DNA of 42,933 bases from NCBI GenBank assembly GCA_016176555.1, contig JACOWY010000005.1, positions 1-42,933 on the forward strand, written 5' to 3'. The notes beneath the pieces were generated by a model. It searched no databases and was not told where the DNA came from. It saw only the letters and a list, made by a program, of their open reading frames with translations. Position numbers and translations under genes: made by a program. Source of the DNA: Candidatus Chisholmbacteria bacterium. Lineage in GTDB: Bacteria > Patescibacteriota > Microgenomatia > UBA1400 > JACOWY01. Positions 1-9,078 of the stretch are shown one piece after another; position 1 is the stretch's first letter, and each line of letters starts with the position of its first letter.

Positions 1-100
1 CGTCCATCCATGGACGGGGATGAGGCGCCGCTCCCGCCGACTCGGCGGGAGTAGGGCAGCCCCGGAGGACGGAATCCCCGGCCTTCCACGGCCGGGGAGG
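1..100. repeat. Array of three different perfect hairpins inside the GT-C reading frame
   Basis: CGTCCAT-CC-ATGGACG (1-16), CTCCCGCCGA-C-TCGGCGGGAG (31-51), CCCCGGCC-TTCCAC-GGCCGGGG (76-97). Confidence 0.85.
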
Positions 101-882
101 ACGTCAATCACCATCGTCAGAAGACTGATCCCCAAAAGCACCGCCACCACCACCGCCACAAACTTTTGCTGTGGCACGCCATCGTCACCAGCCGTCACTC
201 TGATAAAAAACTCCCAATGAGTTTGCGAAGTTATCGGCGCAATCCAATAGTTCCCCGCCACCGAACCTACTTGCGAGAGTAAGGTCGGTATCCATGGCAC
301 CTGTCCCGCTAACATCAGGAGGTAGGTAACCACCACTCTCTTAAATTGCTGCCGCGAGAAAGCCAGCCAATACACGCCATGAGCCGCAAAAATAAACCAC
401 AAATAATAGTGGGTATACATCCCCGCCATCCCCAAAAGAATATACAGCCCCCACCATCGCCACCGTCTTGTCTTTAAAGCTAGCCAAAACAATAAAGTCG
501 ACGCTGTCGAAATCAACGCCACCAGCGCATACGCCCGCGCCTCAAAGGCATACGTCACCAAAATCGGGCTCGTCAAAGTTAAAATCGCCAAAAGCGTCGC
601 CTCTCCGCGACCGACAAACTCCCGCGCTAGAAAATACACCGCCACTACCGTGAGAAGGAAGAATAGAGTCGACACCGCCCGAATCCACTCACTCGCCCCA
701 AAAACGACAATAAAAAAGTGCACTAAAAAATAATACAGCGGCGGATGAAAATCTTCTCCCGTAATCCGCAAAATATCCGGCAAAGAAAACTGAGAAATCA
801 GCGCCGTCCACGCTTCATCCCCCCAAAACCCCCGGGTTAAATAATTTTGTGTCAGGAAGCTCACCCATCCACAATATCGCAA
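1..882 (-). CDS. GT-C / PMT-like (GT39/ArnT-type) membrane glycosyltransferase, 3' end cut by window edge; start uncertain (TTG ~882 or GTG ~864)
   Basis: Minus-strand translation, open to the window edge, reads ...FLTQNYLTRGFWGDEAWTALISQFSLPDILRITGEDFHPPLYYFLVHFFIVVFG..., with the DE and HPPLYY motifs typical of GT-C enzymes. Confidence 0.75.
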   Translation of the reverse strand, partial: MRYCGWVSFLTQNYLTRGFWGDEAWTALISQFSLPDILRITGEDFHPPLYYFLVHFFIVVFGASEWIRAVSTLFFLLTVVAVYFLAREFVGRGEATLLAILTLTSPILVTYAFEARAYALVALISTASTLLFWLALKTRRWRWWGLYILLGMAGMYTHYYLWFIFAAHGVYWLAFSRQQFKRVVVTYLLMLAGQVPWIPTLLSQVGSVAGNYWIAPITSQTHWEFFIRVTAGDDGVPQQKFVAVVVAVLLGISLLTMVIDVLPGRGRPGIPSSGAALLPPSRRERRLIPVHGWT

Positions 883-970
883 AACCCAGATCCGTACCAG
901 CGCTACACCCTTGAAGGGAACTTAATCCTATAACATTGACTCTGGCTAGTTTTGGTGTAAAATCCACCTC

Positions 971-1438
971 ATGCCTTCTGGAGAAATACCTACACCATTG
1001 GAATACGGACAAGAATTGACGTTTGAGAAAGCGAAAGCCAGGCTTGCGGAAATCTCAGGTATTGTTGATGGAGTCAGAGGTAAATATGCTCTACCCACTG
1101 GTGATTCGACCGCTTTGACTACAACAGATGTTCAGAGAGTAAATCCAGAAGACCAAGAGCTGCTAACTAGATGTATAGGGGTACTACTTCCCATGACAAT
1201 GCTTGACGTCGTCCAAGAAGAAGCCCGCAACGCATCAGGAGAAAACGCAGAAACTACCATGATAGCAGAGATTAGTAGGCTGCAGATGGATATATTTGTC
1301 TGGCTGTCCGGTTTTGAAAACACAGGTGTCCAGCTCCTTTCTGCCGGAAGCTTCTTTTCAAACCCACCACAAAGTGAGGAACCAAAAGATGAAACAGAAT
1401 CAGGATTGTGGGGATGGCTGAAGCGATTGCGTGGCTAA
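971..1438 (+). CDS. Hypothetical protein, 155 aa
   Basis: Intact ORF, divergent from the GT-C gene, with C-terminal WGWLKRLRG. Confidence 0.6.
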   Translation: MPSGEIPTPLEYGQELTFEKAKARLAEISGIVDGVRGKYALPTGDSTALTTTDVQRVNPEDQELLTRCIGVLLPMTMLDVVQEEARNASGENAETTMIAEISRLQMDIFVWLSGFENTGVQLLSAGSFFSNPPQSEEPKDETESGLWGWLKRLRG

Positions 1439-1935
1439 TTAGGCGTATACCGAAACGACCGCGCCATCTGGTCTAGGTCATTGTACAAGTCGGGGGAATC
1501 GGTAAAGATAAAGTAAACCCTTCCATTTGCATAAATAAGATATTCTTTTCTATCTCCAATAAATCCTGAAACTGCCTCTAGGTTATTGATAGATACCTCC
1601 TCTCTATCTTCTAGTCTAGTTTCCAAATTATTTTTGCTATTTAAAATATAGGTGTCCAAGTCATTTAGTTCTGTAAAAACCTGATCGATATATATTGCTC
1701 CTTTGGAGCCAGAGAAACTTACCCTTGAAGATTTTTCTGTAATTTCGAATACAGACGGCACCTCAATCGCAAAATCCATTACTTGATTAGATCTAAATGT
1801 TTTTATCGAAGAATTAGATGTCGGTATAGTTTCGCTTGAACCTACCTGCCGCCACGCCAAGAATGCCAGCAATACAACGCCTACAATTACGGCCACCCAG
1901 TATTGACTAAAAATATTGCCCTTTTTTCTCGCCAT
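1435..1935 (-). CDS. Hypothetical protein with N-terminal membrane anchor, 166 aa
   Basis: TM helix near the N-terminus (YWVAVIVGVVLLAFLAW); 4 nt downstream of the M23 gene. Confidence 0.65.
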   Translation of the reverse strand: MARKKGNIFSQYWVAVIVGVVLLAFLAWRQVGSSETIPTSNSSIKTFRSNQVMDFAIEVPSVFEITEKSSRVSFSGSKGAIYIDQVFTELNDLDTYILNSKNNLETRLEDREEVSINNLEAVSGFIGDRKEYLIYANGRVYFIFTDSPDLYNDLDQMARSFRYTPN

Positions 1936-1939
1936 AAAG

Positions 1940-4237
1940 TTAATAGCTATATTCCAGACTACCTTCGTTGGTCTTCACTTGCAACAATCGCATACCTGAA
2001 AGCGTTTCTTGCACCCGGGTTCCATCTGCCAAACGGATATAGACCTGAGTTTCATCTTTCTTCAGCGAATAAATCAGCGTGACTACGTCACCATCTTTCA
2101 CCCAGAAAACCTGCACCAAAGAGAGTAACTCTTTCGAACGCTTATCAGGAATCCAAGCCGCACTTAAAGTCGCCTGCGGCAAATCCACAACAGCTTCATC
2201 ACCATAAGCTAAGGTCTCAAAACCTAAGCTTTGCCCCCACCGCCCTCCCGCCTCTTTCACCACCACTTCAGTGGTCGTTCCTCCCAATATTGTAGCAATA
2301 ATCTTTTTCTTCTTTTTACCCAAACTTTCTTCTGTTATCGTTGCCCCCGCGTCAGCCGCAGTCGCCTCGATTGACAGCAAGTCAGGATTAAATCCAAACA
2401 TCAACTCAGTTGGCTCCGGCGCCAGTTGCAGCGAAAACATGGCCTGCTTAGCCTCCTCTATGTTTTCCTCCAAATCTGCCGAGTAATACTCCAAGATATA
2501 ATTTCCTGCCTCGGTAGCCTCCAGCGGCGCTTCATACGTTTGCCATTCCCCTTCGCCCAGGCGGTACAAAGTGTAATCAACCCCCGAAGCATCATCACTC
2601 GCCGGCAAATCGCTTGCCTCCAAAGCTACAGTCACCGGCAACACATAAACACCTGCCTCAAGTTCTAGGCCATCGATCACTGCTTCTGTTACCGGCGCCT
2701 CGATGTCTTTAAGCTCTCCCAGCAAAGCAAACAAGCTCATGTGGTCGGCGCTGGCTGTGGCGAGTTTAGCGCTCAAATCCACCTCGGTTTCCTCAATCTG
2801 CCAACTAGTGCCGTCTTCGCTTGAGTAAACCGATAATGTCCCCGGCTTAAACCTGGAGACGTCTTCATCTGAAAAATCAACCGTCACCGTCCACACCGCT
2901 TGGAAACTCGAAATAATCGTCCCAAATAAATTCTTCACCGTAATCTCAAAAGCTTTACCCACCGCTCCCAAAGTTTCAGAAATAGTTTGTATCGGTGAAG
3001 GGGTGATATCTACAGTCACATCTTCCGCCACCAGCCCCGCCGGGAATTGGAGCTTTAGATTCTGAAACTGGAAAAAACCACCATTGCTATCAAGGCTGGC
3101 GCTTAAATTGGGGATAGGCTGCAGCCACAGATAATGGCTATCATTACCTTCTCTATCCACACCCAAGTAGTTAAAGGTATACTCCGCCCACGGATCAGCC
3201 TCCAAGCTCTGCCAGCCAAATGGATCAGTCAGCCCGTCGGGGATATTATCATCAAAGTCCCCATCTTTATTTTTATCCTCCACCACCATGAAATGAATGT
3301 GGGCCCCGTTGCTGTTGCCCGTTGCTCCCACTTTGCCAATCACTTGGCCTTGAGTCACTGCAACGCATTGATCTTGAGAGGTAGTAATCAAGTCGTCAGG
3401 CTGTAAGTGGTAGTATCTGGTTTGATAATAGTTACCATGATCAATATAAATCGCATTGCCACAAGCTCCACATACTTGAGGTGACCGATAGAGAGCACAA
3501 CCATCACTAGCTGCCAGCACATCTTCTCCCACGCTAGCACCTGCGCCCCGTCCCCAGTCATAACCATCGTGGGAAGAATAATCTATCTCAGAGTTAGGTA
3601 TTCCCTCGTAAGAAACAACATCACTAGCAGCTTCTGCAGGTTCGCCTAGACTGCTACTGAGAAGAGGATACTCGTGGTCAAAATACGAATTTATCGAAAG
3701 TCCCGCCTCATCAAAACTCAACCCCTTCCCTTCATAATCCCATGGCAGCTCCAAAAAAGGCGGCGGTGGGGGAGGTGGGGGAACATAATTGCGAATCACC
3801 TGAATATTCCACCCCCCTGATCCAGTCAACGGCGGTTGGTGGTTAATCCCCAAGTACAACCTACCTCGCTGCAACGCAGTCAAGTTCAACAGTTCGCCAA
3901 CATAAAAAGGTTGTCCTACCCCAATCCGGGCGACCAGCGCCCAGCATTTAATTCCCGGTAAAGTATATCCAGGTCCAGCTGTACAACCCGGATCTCCAGT
4001 AGGCAGCACCCACGATCCGGTCATTCCCGGTACGAAAATTACTCCTGTACCTTGCCTTCTGATTTGCAAGTTATCGCCAAAAAACACATCAATTCCGGTA
4101 TCAATATAAGGGATAGTCGGCCGCAAGGTAAAATTCTGAATTTGTGTTGCTGCTTTTACTGTTTGCGGAAACAATAACCCGCTTACACCCAAAGCAAGCA
4201 GAAAGAGAAGGTTAATCAACCAGGCAGGCAATTTCAC
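1940..4237 (-). CDS. Secreted M23-family metallopeptidase domain protein, 765 aa
   Basis: Signal peptide; SSHDGYDWG ... GNSNGAHIHFMVVED (HxxxD and HxH of M23/LytM); Pro-rich linker PPPPPPPP. Confidence 0.85.
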   Translation of the reverse strand: MKLPAWLINLLFLLALGVSGLLFPQTVKAATQIQNFTLRPTIPYIDTGIDVFFGDNLQIRRQGTGVIFVPGMTGSWVLPTGDPGCTAGPGYTLPGIKCWALVARIGVGQPFYVGELLNLTALQRGRLYLGINHQPPLTGSGGWNIQVIRNYVPPPPPPPPFLELPWDYEGKGLSFDEAGLSINSYFDHEYPLLSSSLGEPAEAASDVVSYEGIPNSEIDYSSHDGYDWGRGAGASVGEDVLAASDGCALYRSPQVCGACGNAIYIDHGNYYQTRYYHLQPDDLITTSQDQCVAVTQGQVIGKVGATGNSNGAHIHFMVVEDKNKDGDFDDNIPDGLTDPFGWQSLEADPWAEYTFNYLGVDREGNDSHYLWLQPIPNLSASLDSNGGFFQFQNLKLQFPAGLVAEDVTVDITPSPIQTISETLGAVGKAFEITVKNLFGTIISSFQAVWTVTVDFSDEDVSRFKPGTLSVYSSEDGTSWQIEETEVDLSAKLATASADHMSLFALLGELKDIEAPVTEAVIDGLELEAGVYVLPVTVALEASDLPASDDASGVDYTLYRLGEGEWQTYEAPLEATEAGNYILEYYSADLEENIEEAKQAMFSLQLAPEPTELMFGFNPDLLSIEATAADAGATITEESLGKKKKKIIATILGGTTTEVVVKEAGGRWGQSLGFETLAYGDEAVVDLPQATLSAAWIPDKRSKELLSLVQVFWVKDGDVVTLIYSLKKDETQVYIRLADGTRVQETLSGMRLLQVKTNEGSLEYSY

Positions 4238-4310
4238 GTTAACGATCTAACCTCGTTAGCTCTCAGTTTAGATCAATTAAGTCAGCAAGATCAATGCACA
4301 TCTCTTAGAT

Positions 4311-4336
4311 CTTCTCCGTCACCCGGTATTCGATAT
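4311..4336 (-). repeat. Duplicate of the 3' coding end of the downstream-listed GT2 gene (IEYRVTEK)
   Basis: CTTCTCCGTCACCCGGTATTCGATAT is identical to 5098-5123. Confidence 0.95.
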
Positions 4337-4345
4337 GTGTCTACA

Positions 4346-5068
4346 TTAGAATGAAATACCACGTGGTGAGAAACCGAATGGTTTTGGTAATTCCAGAAGT
4401 TGAGTGTCATCAATAGCAAACCTAAAATTAGGCGTCTGGGTAGATCGAACATAGCTGTCAGTGAATGGGCCATGTGCAATCCAAGATTGGGAAAAATGTT
4501 GATGCCTAAGAAAATTCCCTAGAACCCTATCCGGGTCATCTTCCAGCGCAGCAACGAATCGAGCACCAACTTCGGAAGAGTCAAATTGGATACCAATAAC
4601 GGTAGGTGAGTTAGCCCGAGGGTTAGGGCCTTTAGGTAAGTCAAGAGGAGAGAGAATACCTGATTCCCAGCTGATATTGCCTCCCATTAACAGGGTAGTC
4701 GTGTTAGTTTTGACATCATGGTGAAACACACCTAAAAGAATATAAGGCTGATCCTTCTGGCCTAGTCTAGCCCTGAGTTTTTCTACTAGCGTAAGGGGCA
4801 AAACGTGAGAAATTTGCCGAGATTTTCCCAAGAGGTGTCGCGTTTTATAGTCACCAGTTGTGGCCGCAAAAGTATCATGAAAAATATCTTCTCCAAACTG
4901 AAGGCATTCTCCCTGAAATGCTCCATAAATAAAAGAGGTAGTATACCTTACAGCTTCTTCAACTACTTCTGCTTTTTCTTCCTGAGTCGATAGTTGTAGG
5001 TCAGGAGGTTGCGACGAGACTGGTTGGTTTCCTGCTCCCTCACCCCGATCAGTTGTTTCATTAAGCAT
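4346..5068 (-). CDS. Orphan protein, 240 aa, unknown function
   Basis: ORF MLNETTDRGEG...FSPRGISF; the longer 312-aa ORF start runs into the GT2 gene in another frame and is unlikely. Confidence 0.65.
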   Translation of the reverse strand: MLNETTDRGEGAGNQPVSSQPPDLQLSTQEEKAEVVEEAVRYTTSFIYGAFQGECLQFGEDIFHDTFAATTGDYKTRHLLGKSRQISHVLPLTLVEKLRARLGQKDQPYILLGVFHHDVKTNTTTLLMGGNISWESGILSPLDLPKGPNPRANSPTVIGIQFDSSEVGARFVAALEDDPDRVLGNFLRHQHFSQSWIAHGPFTDSYVRSTQTPNFRFAIDDTQLLELPKPFGFSPRGISF

Positions 5069-5091
5069 GGTTAAGATTTGTAAGAGAAATC

Positions 5092-6591
5092 TTACACCTT
5101 CTCCGTCACCCGGTATTCGATATATCTCCCCAGCATCAGCCGCGTGTGGGCATCCAGCCCGGGAAGCGCACTGAAGAAAAATCCCAAAACTGGCAAGAGC
5201 AGGAGCTCCACCGGTGTGAGAAGTTGCCGTAAAACCGACATTTCGCCTGCGGCTTTGGGTCGCTGCCTCACGTGCACTATCCACACTGCCACGAGCGACA
5301 CCAGCGAAATCGTCAAAATCGCCGACGACACTTGGGGCAAAGTCTTCCCTAACGTCGTCCGGGCAAACACGGGATTAAGTAACGGCGGGAAAAACGCCCC
5401 CACGGTGATGGCAAACCAATTCACCGGCCACAAAAAGTGCGTCTGCACAAACTGCCATAAATACACCGTCTTTTTCCAAAAAGGCACTTCAGGCACCGTC
5501 AAAAACCGCACCACAATATAAGGGTTATCCACCACTCCCCACGCCCACCGTTTTACTTGCTCATATTGGTTAATCAAAGTTCTAAAGTAACTCGTTGACT
5601 GCGGCGCATCTTGTTTCACCGGCAGAAAAATCGGCTCAACTTCTAAATCGCCTTTAAAGTGGAAAAAGCTTTTGAAAAATAACCGAAAATCCTCGGGGAT
5701 CACATCCGTATCCCAAAAGCCAATGTCGATAATCATCTGCATACTCGTCGAATAGGTGGAAAAATTAATCAGCACTCCCTGGCGCATCAGCACATACAAA
5801 TGCACCACACTCCACACACTCGCCAAGACCCGTATCGGCGCCGGCACTTTCCAAATGTTGTTGTAAAAAACCACTGCCGGTTGCCAAATCCGTCGATACC
5901 GATTGGGGTGATCTAAAAACTGATACGTCAAAGCCGCTAAGTAGCTGGGGTGCAAAATTGAATCCGCATCCGCGTTAGTCACCGTCATAAACTTAGGGTC
6001 TAAACCTCGCTCATCGACGAGTTTCAATTTGGCAAATCTTGCTGCCCAGCTGGTGTTAGCCGACTTGCCTTTCACTTCCCCCGCAATATCCGGATGCATC
6101 GTCGTCAAAAAACTGCCGAAAGATTTGCCAAACTGCCGCGTCAACGTCTTTCTTTTTTCCTCTGCCGCTTCTCCTTCTCTCTCTTCAAACGACATCACCA
6201 CATGAATGTTCTGCAGCGGAAATGTTTGTTCTTCAATGGCAGAAAGGAGCCTCACGAGTGTCGTCACCGGCTCTTTGTACGTGGGCACCAAAATCACGTG
6301 TTTAACCTTCTTCCACCCAGGAAAGGTCTTCACATCTCCCAGCCAATCAAACCGCTCCGCCGCCCGCAACCGAAAGTGACCAATCACCGCCAATACTGCC
6401 ACCGAAGCCGATCGATAAAACCAATACACCGCAAACGCAATAATGTAGTAAGCCACGATGGTCGGCACCAAAAGTGATCCCCAAATCGGGAAGAGGATGA
6501 GAGACCACGACACAAACCCAGGCAAAATCTCCAAAAATCGCCGCGTCTTAATTGGGTACCGATAGGCCCAGCGGGCCAATATGTTTTGCAC
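5092..6591 (-). CDS. Family 2 membrane glycosyltransferase, 499 aa
   Basis: VILVPTYKEP, NADADSILHP, EDFRLFFK, QVKRWAWG motifs plus TM segments. Confidence 0.85.
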   Translation of the reverse strand: MQNILARWAYRYPIKTRRFLEILPGFVSWSLILFPIWGSLLVPTIVAYYIIAFAVYWFYRSASVAVLAVIGHFRLRAAERFDWLGDVKTFPGWKKVKHVILVPTYKEPVTTLVRLLSAIEEQTFPLQNIHVVMSFEEREGEAAEEKRKTLTRQFGKSFGSFLTTMHPDIAGEVKGKSANTSWAARFAKLKLVDERGLDPKFMTVTNADADSILHPSYLAALTYQFLDHPNRYRRIWQPAVVFYNNIWKVPAPIRVLASVWSVVHLYVLMRQGVLINFSTYSTSMQMIIDIGFWDTDVIPEDFRLFFKSFFHFKGDLEVEPIFLPVKQDAPQSTSYFRTLINQYEQVKRWAWGVVDNPYIVVRFLTVPEVPFWKKTVYLWQFVQTHFLWPVNWFAITVGAFFPPLLNPVFARTTLGKTLPQVSSAILTISLVSLVAVWIVHVRQRPKAAGEMSVLRQLLTPVELLLLPVLGFFFSALPGLDAHTRLMLGRYIEYRVTEKV

Positions 6592-6594
6592 CAG

Positions 6595-7596
6595 CTATGT
6601 TCCAAGTTTGAATAATTTGTTTGTGTTTTTAGTCGTCGCTGCCTCAATTGTAGCTGTCTCTACTCCTCGCTGCTCCGCATGAAACGCCGCGAGTATCGCC
6701 ACGTCCTTCGGCTCAGATCTGTCACTCCGGTCACCTCGGACGGTGGCAGGCTGAGCCTGCGAAGCCATGACTCCTCCGAGGTGGAGGTTTTTAGGTTTCA
6801 TAAACGGACAATCAGTTTCTAAAAGCAATCTGTCCAACGGCACTTCCAAGGCTACTGCCGCGCGGTCGGCCACGTAGGTTACTTGACCGGTAAAGCTGAC
6901 GTAAAAACCCGCCACCAGTATTTGCTCCAGATAACTCTTAGAACCATCAAAGCAATGCCAAACTCCTTTAGGCACCACTCCATCCTTCTTAGAAAAATGT
7001 TCAACTACATCCAACACATCTCGGCCCGCTTCGCGGCTATGAAGTATGAGCGGTAAATCAAGCTCTTTGGCCAACTCTACTTGCATCCCCAAAAGTTGTT
7101 TTTGTAAGTTTTTTAACCCGATATCATTTTTGATCTTTGATTTTTGATTTTGAGCTTGCGAAAAAGAGCGGCCAATCTGGCGTCCTGCCGGAGAGGCGTA
7201 GCTATATTTGCTTTTCCTATATAGGTGGTAATCCAACCCCACTTCCCCCACCGCCACTACTTTTGGATTCCTTGCCAGCTTTTTTAGTTCATTTGACACG
7301 ACTGCTAAACTCTTCAGAGCAGTAGTGTCATCCTGAGCAGATCTGGAACTTTGTGAAGTTCCAGACCGTCGAAGGATCTCCTCCATTAGCCCCCGAACAT
7401 GGTGTGGGTGGACGCCAACAGTTGCATACAAAGCAGGATTCTCAGCCGCCATCTTTACCGCTTTCTCACTCGACTCAATATCAACGCCCACCACAATCAT
7501 TTTTTCTACCCCTGCTTCTTTCGCCCGCTTCACCACTTCTTCCCAGTCATTCTCAAATGACTGGAAATTCAAATGCGTATGCGTATCGATCAGCAT
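6595..7596 (-). CDS. tatD: TatD-family metal-dependent hydrolase with three inserted repeat-derived peptides
   Basis: MLIDTHTHLNFQSF, VGEVGLDYH, LILHSREAG, HCFDGS, LLLETDCPFM. Confidence 0.93.
   Translation of the reverse strand: MLIDTHTHLNFQSFENDWEEVVKRAKEAGVEKMIVVGVDIESSEKAVKMAAENPALYATVGVHPHHVRGLMEEILRRSGTSQSSRSAQDDTTALKSLAVVSNELKKLARNPKVVAVGEVGLDYHLYRKSKYSYASPAGRQIGRSFSQAQNQKSKIKNDIGLKNLQKQLLGMQVELAKELDLPLILHSREAGRDVLDVVEHFSKKDGVVPKGVWHCFDGSKSYLEQILVAGFYVSFTGQVTYVADRAAVALEVPLDRLLLETDCPFMKPKNLHLGGVMASQAQPATVRGDRSDRSEPKDVAILAAFHAEQRGVETATIEAATTKNTNKLFKLGT
6732..6783. repeat. Palindromic element in frame within tatD (third insertion)
   Basis: Outer CACCTCGGA (6732-6740) / TCCGAGGTG (6775-6783); inner GCAGGC-TGA-GCCTGC (6746-6760). 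Confidence 0.8.
7127..7216. repeat. AT-rich plus GC hairpin mosaic element in frame within tatD (second insertion)
   Basis: GATCTTTGATTTTTGATTTTGAGCTTGCG...GGAGAGGCGTAGC; encodes SPAGRQIGRSFSQAQNQKSKIKND, absent from usual TatD loops. Confidence 0.7.
7327..7380. repeat. GTCATCCTGAGC...GAAGGATCTC repeat in frame within tatD (first insertion)
   Basis: Inner perfect hairpin TCTGGAACTT-TGTG-AAGTTCCAGA (7342-7365); related copies at 11087 and 26003. Confidence 0.85.
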
Positions 7597-7629
7597 AGGG
7601 GAGTCGTAATGGTTAGGAAGTTTTAAAAA

Positions 7630-9054
7630 CTAGCTCACTCTAGGGAACAGTGGCTTTCCTGCCTTAATCTTCGGTCCTCGAAATTGCTCTAAGATTTTCT
7701 CTGCTGTTTCCGGCATAAATGGCGTCAGCTCAAAACCAATCTGCCGCAAGTGAGCGACCAGCTCTGTCAGCGTTACTCGAAGCTTAGTCCCAGAAAGTTC
7801 CCAAGGTTTAGCCTCCTCAATTTTTTTGTCCACCTCTCGTATTCGCTGCCAAATCTCAAAAAGTGCCAAGTCAAAGCGGTACTGTTGCAACTGCTTTTCT
7901 ACCGCTGGTCTCAATACTGTCGGATCGTCTTGAGCAAAAGTGAAATCACTTTGTTCAGCCAGCTTTGCCACTCGCGCTACCACGTTACCCAAACCATTAG
8001 CTAAATCAGCCGTATACGAATTATTCAGTTTTTCCCAAGTGACATCCATATCGGTATGCACCGGTCCTAGTCCCATTAGAAGGTAACGCGATCCATCAAC
8101 CCCAAAACGGCCCACCAGATCTTTAGGCGCAATTACATTTCCCAAACTTTTACTCATTTTCTGCCCCGCCACGCTAATAAAACCATTGATCAGAATCTGT
8201 TTTGAATTGGGTAACCCCGCCGAGAAGAGCATTGCTTGCCACATCGCTGATTGTTGCCGTAAATTATCCTTACCCGCAATCTGCACCCCCGGCCAAAATG
8301 CTTTAAAATTCTTCTCGTCTTCAGGCCACCCGAGAGTTGAAATGTAATTAATTAAGGCGTCAAACCACACGAACATTACTTGGTCTTTATCACCAGGTAC
8401 AGGCACTCCCCAAGGCAGCTTTGATTTAAGCCTCGAAATGCTGAAATCTTTCAGTCCCCCTTTAACCAATGCCACGATCTCTTTGTATTTACCCTCAGGT
8501 TTGACGAAATCGGGATTATCTCGATAAAGCTTCAACAGCCTCTCTTGGTACCGGGAAAATCTAAAAAAGTAGTTTTCCTCGTCGAATACCTCCAGTGGCT
8601 TATTCGGGTGTAGGGGACACCGACCCCCCTCCAACTCCGAATCTGTTTTCTCTAGCTCACAGCCGACACAATACTTAATCTTGTATGTAGCTTTGTATAT
8701 ATCACCGTTAGCATCGCATCGACGCCAAAATTCTTGGGCCGCCCGTTTGTGAGCGGGATTTGTAGTCCGGATAAAGTTAGTAAAGCTTAAGTTGAGTAAA
8801 TCCTTAAGTTTCCTAAATTTAATCGAGTTTTTATCCACAAACTCTTTAGGCTCAAGCCCTTCTTCTTGGGCTTGGCGGTAAATTTTTAGTCCGTGTTCAT
8901 CCGTGCCGGTATTAAACCGGACTTCTTTGCCGAGCATCCGTTGGTAGCGAGAAATCACATCCGCCGTCACGATCTCCAGAGCAAAGCCGATATGGGGATC
9001 GGCATTCACATATGGCGTCGTCGTGGTGATGTAGAAGTAATTTTTCCTGCTCAT
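7630..9054 (-). CDS. metG: Methionyl-tRNA synthetase
   Basis: TTTTPYVNADPHIGFAL (HIGH) and AGQKMSKSLGN (KMSKS); CVGCELEK ... GGRCPLH zinc region. Confidence 0.96.
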   Translation of the reverse strand: MSRKNYFYITTTTPYVNADPHIGFALEIVTADVISRYQRMLGKEVRFNTGTDEHGLKIYRQAQEEGLEPKEFVDKNSIKFRKLKDLLNLSFTNFIRTTNPAHKRAAQEFWRRCDANGDIYKATYKIKYCVGCELEKTDSELEGGRCPLHPNKPLEVFDEENYFFRFSRYQERLLKLYRDNPDFVKPEGKYKEIVALVKGGLKDFSISRLKSKLPWGVPVPGDKDQVMFVWFDALINYISTLGWPEDEKNFKAFWPGVQIAGKDNLRQQSAMWQAMLFSAGLPNSKQILINGFISVAGQKMSKSLGNVIAPKDLVGRFGVDGSRYLLMGLGPVHTDMDVTWEKLNNSYTADLANGLGNVVARVAKLAEQSDFTFAQDDPTVLRPAVEKQLQQYRFDLALFEIWQRIREVDKKIEEAKPWELSGTKLRVTLTELVAHLRQIGFELTPFMPETAEKILEQFRGPKIKAGKPLFPRVS

Positions 9055-9078
9055 TGTTTCCTTATTGTACCTTGTCGC

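Noticed and set aside
4346-5284. 312-aa ORF from the track taken as one gene
   Set aside because: Its first ~70 residues overlap the GT2 gene in another frame; MLNETTDR (5068) is the more credible start
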